NCBI RefSeq assembly: GCF_000016545.1
Contig: NC_009437.1
Span: forward strand, 1,813,394-1,877,393
Direction of reading: 5' to 3'
Length of the DNA: 64,000 bases
Source: Caldicellulosiruptor saccharolyticus DSM 8903
GTDB taxonomy: Bacteria > Bacillota > Thermoanaerobacteria > Caldicellulosiruptorales > Caldicellulosiruptoraceae
Position 1 is the first letter of the stretch; each line of letters opens with the position of its first letter. A model generated the notes under the pieces. It did not search any database. It saw nothing but the letters and a program-made list of their open reading frames with translations, and was not told where the DNA came from. A program made the translations under genes and the position numbers. Of the stretch, positions 61,755 to 64,000 are shown in pieces.

Positions 61755-62915
61755 GTGTCTATCAAACCAGTTTTTGTAAGCACTTATCCCCCAAGAGAAT
61801 GTGGTATTGCCACATTTACACAAGATTTGGTAAATGCAATTGAAAAATATAATGATGTAAGACATTGTTATGTAATTGCACTTAGCAAGGACAAACATCT
61901 TTATGACAATAGAGTTTTATATGATATAAATCAAGATAAATTTTCTAATTATGTAAAAGCTGCTAATTTAATTAATGTGGCAGATATTGATGTTGTTATA
62001 ATTGAGCATGAGTATGGTATATTTGGTGGGGAAGATGGGGACTATATAGTTCCATTTGTAAAGCTTATCAAAAAGCCAATCATTACAACATTCCACACAG
62101 TTTTGAAAAATCCAACAGCAAAACAATTTGAGATACTCAAAAAACTTGCTGATGCAAGCTATAAGGTAATAACTATGGCAAAGACAACAAAAGAGATATT
62201 GACGGATGTATACGACATTGAAGAGGAGAAGATAGAGATAGTTCACCATGGAGTACCATATATGGACTTAGAAGATAAAGAAACCTTAAAAAGAAAATAC
62301 AATCTTGGTGGGAAAAGGGTTATAAGCACATTTGGACTAATTAGTCCCGGCAAGGGTTTAGAGTATGCTATACAAGCTATGGACAAGGTAAGAAAGGAAT
62401 TTACGGATACAGTGTATTTGATTTTGGGTCAGACACATCCAAATATAAAGAGGCTCAAAGGTGAAGAGTACAGAGACAAACTTGTAAATTTGGTAAGAGA
62501 ATTAAAATTAGAAAACAATGTGATATTTGTTGACAAGTATCTTACAAAAAGAGAGATAATGGAATACCTGCGCCTATCCGATATCTACCTCACTCCTTAC
62601 ATAGGGAGGGAGCAGGCGGTATCAGGTACACTGGCATATGCAATTGGCAGCGGCAAGGCAATAGTATCAACACCGTACACTTACGCACAAGAGATGCTCT
62701 CTGACGGAAGAGGAATGCTGGTTGAATTTGAAGATGCTCACTCTATTGCAGATGCTATCATAACCCTCTTGAAGGATGAAAACCTCAGAAAAGAGATTGA
62801 GAAAAAGACGTTAGAGATTGGAAAAGAGATGTACTGGCACAATGTTGCAAAAAGGATGATTGATATATTCTACGATGTAGTACAGCTTAATAAGAAAGTT
62901 GGGGTGATAGCATGA
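61755..62915 (+). CDS. Family 4 glycosyltransferase
   Basis: 386 residues with GT-B fold marks: TYPPRECGIATFTQDLVNAI at the N-terminus, IEHEYGIFGGEDGDYIVP, VISTFGLISPGKGLEYAIQA and the donor-site region IYLTPYIGREQAVSGTLAYA. Start GTG at 61755 after AAAAAGGAGGG. The last four bases overlap the next gene. GT4 enzymes of this type accompany a six-hairpin glycosidase in a conserved two-gene unit whose product (perhaps mannan-type) is uncertain. Confidence 0.88.
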   Translation: MSIKPVFVSTYPPRECGIATFTQDLVNAIEKYNDVRHCYVIALSKDKHLYDNRVLYDINQDKFSNYVKAANLINVADIDVVIIEHEYGIFGGEDGDYIVPFVKLIKKPIITTFHTVLKNPTAKQFEILKKLADASYKVITMAKTTKEILTDVYDIEEEKIEIVHHGVPYMDLEDKETLKRKYNLGGKRVISTFGLISPGKGLEYAIQAMDKVRKEFTDTVYLILGQTHPNIKRLKGEEYRDKLVNLVRELKLENNVIFVDKYLTKREIMEYLRLSDIYLTPYIGREQAVSGTLAYAIGSGKAIVSTPYTYAQEMLSDGRGMLVEFEDAHSIADAIITLLKDENLRKEIEKKTLEIGKEMYWHNVAKRMIDIFYDVVQLNKKVGVIA

Positions 62916-63994
62916 AGAAAGGTATGAAACGCCTTGTCCTACCTTCGTTAAACACAAAGCACCTGTTTAGAATGACAGATTCAACTGGTATTCTGCAGCA
63001 TGCAAAATTCTCTGTTCCAAACTACAAAGAAGGATATACAACAGATGACAACGCACGAGCTTTAATTGTTGCACTCAGGCTTTTTGAAAAGACAGGTGAC
63101 AAGGCATATTTAGATTTGGTTTACAGATACATGGCATTTTTGTATAATAGCTATACTGACAATGGATATTTCAGAAACTTTATGAACTACTCAAAGGTGT
63201 TTATTGACGAAAAGGGGACAGAGGACTGTTTTGCAAGGTCACTGATAGCCCTCTCTTATGTCTATTCTTCTGATGTGCTTGACAGCAGCATAAAAGAGCT
63301 CTCATATGTAATGTTAAAGCGATCTCTCAGAAACGTCCTTGAACTAAAATATCCTATCAGTATGGCATACGCGATCATAGCTCTGTCTATGCTGCATGAC
63401 ATTAAAGAATTTTCAAATGAGGCAAAGATATATTTAGAAGCCCTTTCAGAAAAACTTCTTAACCTTTACAAAAAACATTCTGATGAAAATTGGAAATGGT
63501 TTTCTAACAAGCTCACATATGCAAATGCCATACTTCCATATGCACTTTTTAGAGCATTTGCAGTAACCGAAAAAGAAAGGTATTTGAAGGTTGCAAAAGA
63601 GTCACTTGATTTTCTTACAACCATTTTATTTGAAAATGGAATTTTGCGTGTGATTGGTAACAGAGGTTGGTATGAAAAGGGGAAAGAGCGTTCATACTTT
63701 GATGAGCAGCCAATAGATGCATGTGACTGTGTACTTGCGTATACAGAGGCGTATAAGATTACTGAAGATAAAGAGTACAAAGAAAAAGCTCTAAAAGCGT
63801 TTAGATGGTTTTTGGGCGAAAATGTTCACAAACAGCCTTTGTACGATGAAAAAACTGGCGGGTGTAGAGATGGAATTGAAGAAGATGGAATAAATCAAAA
63901 CCAAGGTGCAGAGTCTACAATTTGTTACCTTTTAGCAAGACTTTATATTGAAGATTTGATAAAAAGTGAAGAGAAGAACAAAGAGGTTGTGTAA
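62912..63994 (+). CDS. Six-hairpin glycosidase-like protein partnered with GT4
   Basis: 360 residues with (alpha/alpha)6-barrel style repeats: YTTDDNARALIVALRLFEKT, TEDCFARSLIALSYVYSS, SYFDEQPIDACDCVLAYTEA and NQNQGAESTICYLLARLYIE. No signal peptide, so it acts in the cytoplasm. The ATG overlaps the GT4 gene by four bases (translational coupling), hence a shared oligosaccharide pathway is likely. Glycosidase or phosphorylase activity is inferred from fold only. It ends 6 bp before the window edge. Confidence 0.75.
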   Translation: MKKGMKRLVLPSLNTKHLFRMTDSTGILQHAKFSVPNYKEGYTTDDNARALIVALRLFEKTGDKAYLDLVYRYMAFLYNSYTDNGYFRNFMNYSKVFIDEKGTEDCFARSLIALSYVYSSDVLDSSIKELSYVMLKRSLRNVLELKYPISMAYAIIALSMLHDIKEFSNEAKIYLEALSEKLLNLYKKHSDENWKWFSNKLTYANAILPYALFRAFAVTEKERYLKVAKESLDFLTTILFENGILRVIGNRGWYEKGKERSYFDEQPIDACDCVLAYTEAYKITEDKEYKEKALKAFRWFLGENVHKQPLYDEKTGGCRDGIEEDGINQNQGAESTICYLLARLYIEDLIKSEEKNKEVV

Positions 63995-64000
63995 AACTTC

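Overview
The window is AT-rich, densely coded bacterial DNA from a Gram-positive, flagellated, anaerobic and probably thermophilic Firmicute. This rests on the spoIIAA-spoIIAB-sigF sporulation operon, the Bacillus-type flagellar order comFC-yvyF-flgM-flgN-flgK-flgL-yviE-fliW-csrA-hag, Gram-positive ribosome binding sites, and an H-NOX chemoreceptor closely resembling the Thermoanaerobacter Tar4 protein. Gene content fits the Caldicellulosiruptor/Thermoanaerobacterales area; the genus is inference.

Layout. 1-2000: end of a VOC-family gene, tRNA-Gly and the spoIIA operon behind a sigma-H-like promoter. 2070-20925: the late flagellar operon, broken up by accessory DNA. A HEPN/MNT toxin-antitoxin pair lies before fliW; its hepT carries an IS1634-type insertion flanked by a perfect 131-bp target duplication. 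A second HEPN/MNT pair follows csrA. Next come a DUF4143 ATPase behind three 33-bp repeats and a five-gene operon encoding an unknown protein, three BrxD-like P-loop ATPases and an Lhr-like helicase. Flagellin follows; its leader carries a CsrA-type hairpin. 21006-24997: two large glycosyltransferases. 25000-36400: a decaying accessory region with IS remnants, an IS21 element nested in an IS5-like element, a nuclease-like gene with a nonsense codon, a ywfO/ywgA-like pair, a SecB-like gene overlapping a predicted nuclease gene, a DUF488 pseudogene and a third HEPN/MNT pair. 36402-39510: the flaG-fliD-fliS-fliT-like operon behind a sigma-28 promoter. 39516-64000: mainly housekeeping genes (thpR, proBA, mutS2, lepB, guaB, larE-larB-larC, ychF, lytic transglycosylase, H-NOX chemoreceptor, trxA, csoR-like) and a GT4/glycosidase pair.

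How parts work together. FliW, CsrA and the flagellin leader form the known post-transcriptional flagellin circuit, and all three are visible here. FlgM and three sigma-28-like promoters (flgM, hag, flaG) with the same spacing supply the transcriptional layer. FlgN, FliS and the FliT-like protein are export chaperones. LarE, LarB and LarC make the nickel-pincer nucleotide cofactor, and LarC appears to need a -1 frameshift on an A9 run. The strongest candidate for an undescribed system is the ATPase-ATPase-ATPase-helicase operon at 13483-19975; the SecB-like/nuclease pair at 33529-34699 is second. All assignments come from reading the sequence; no database search was run.
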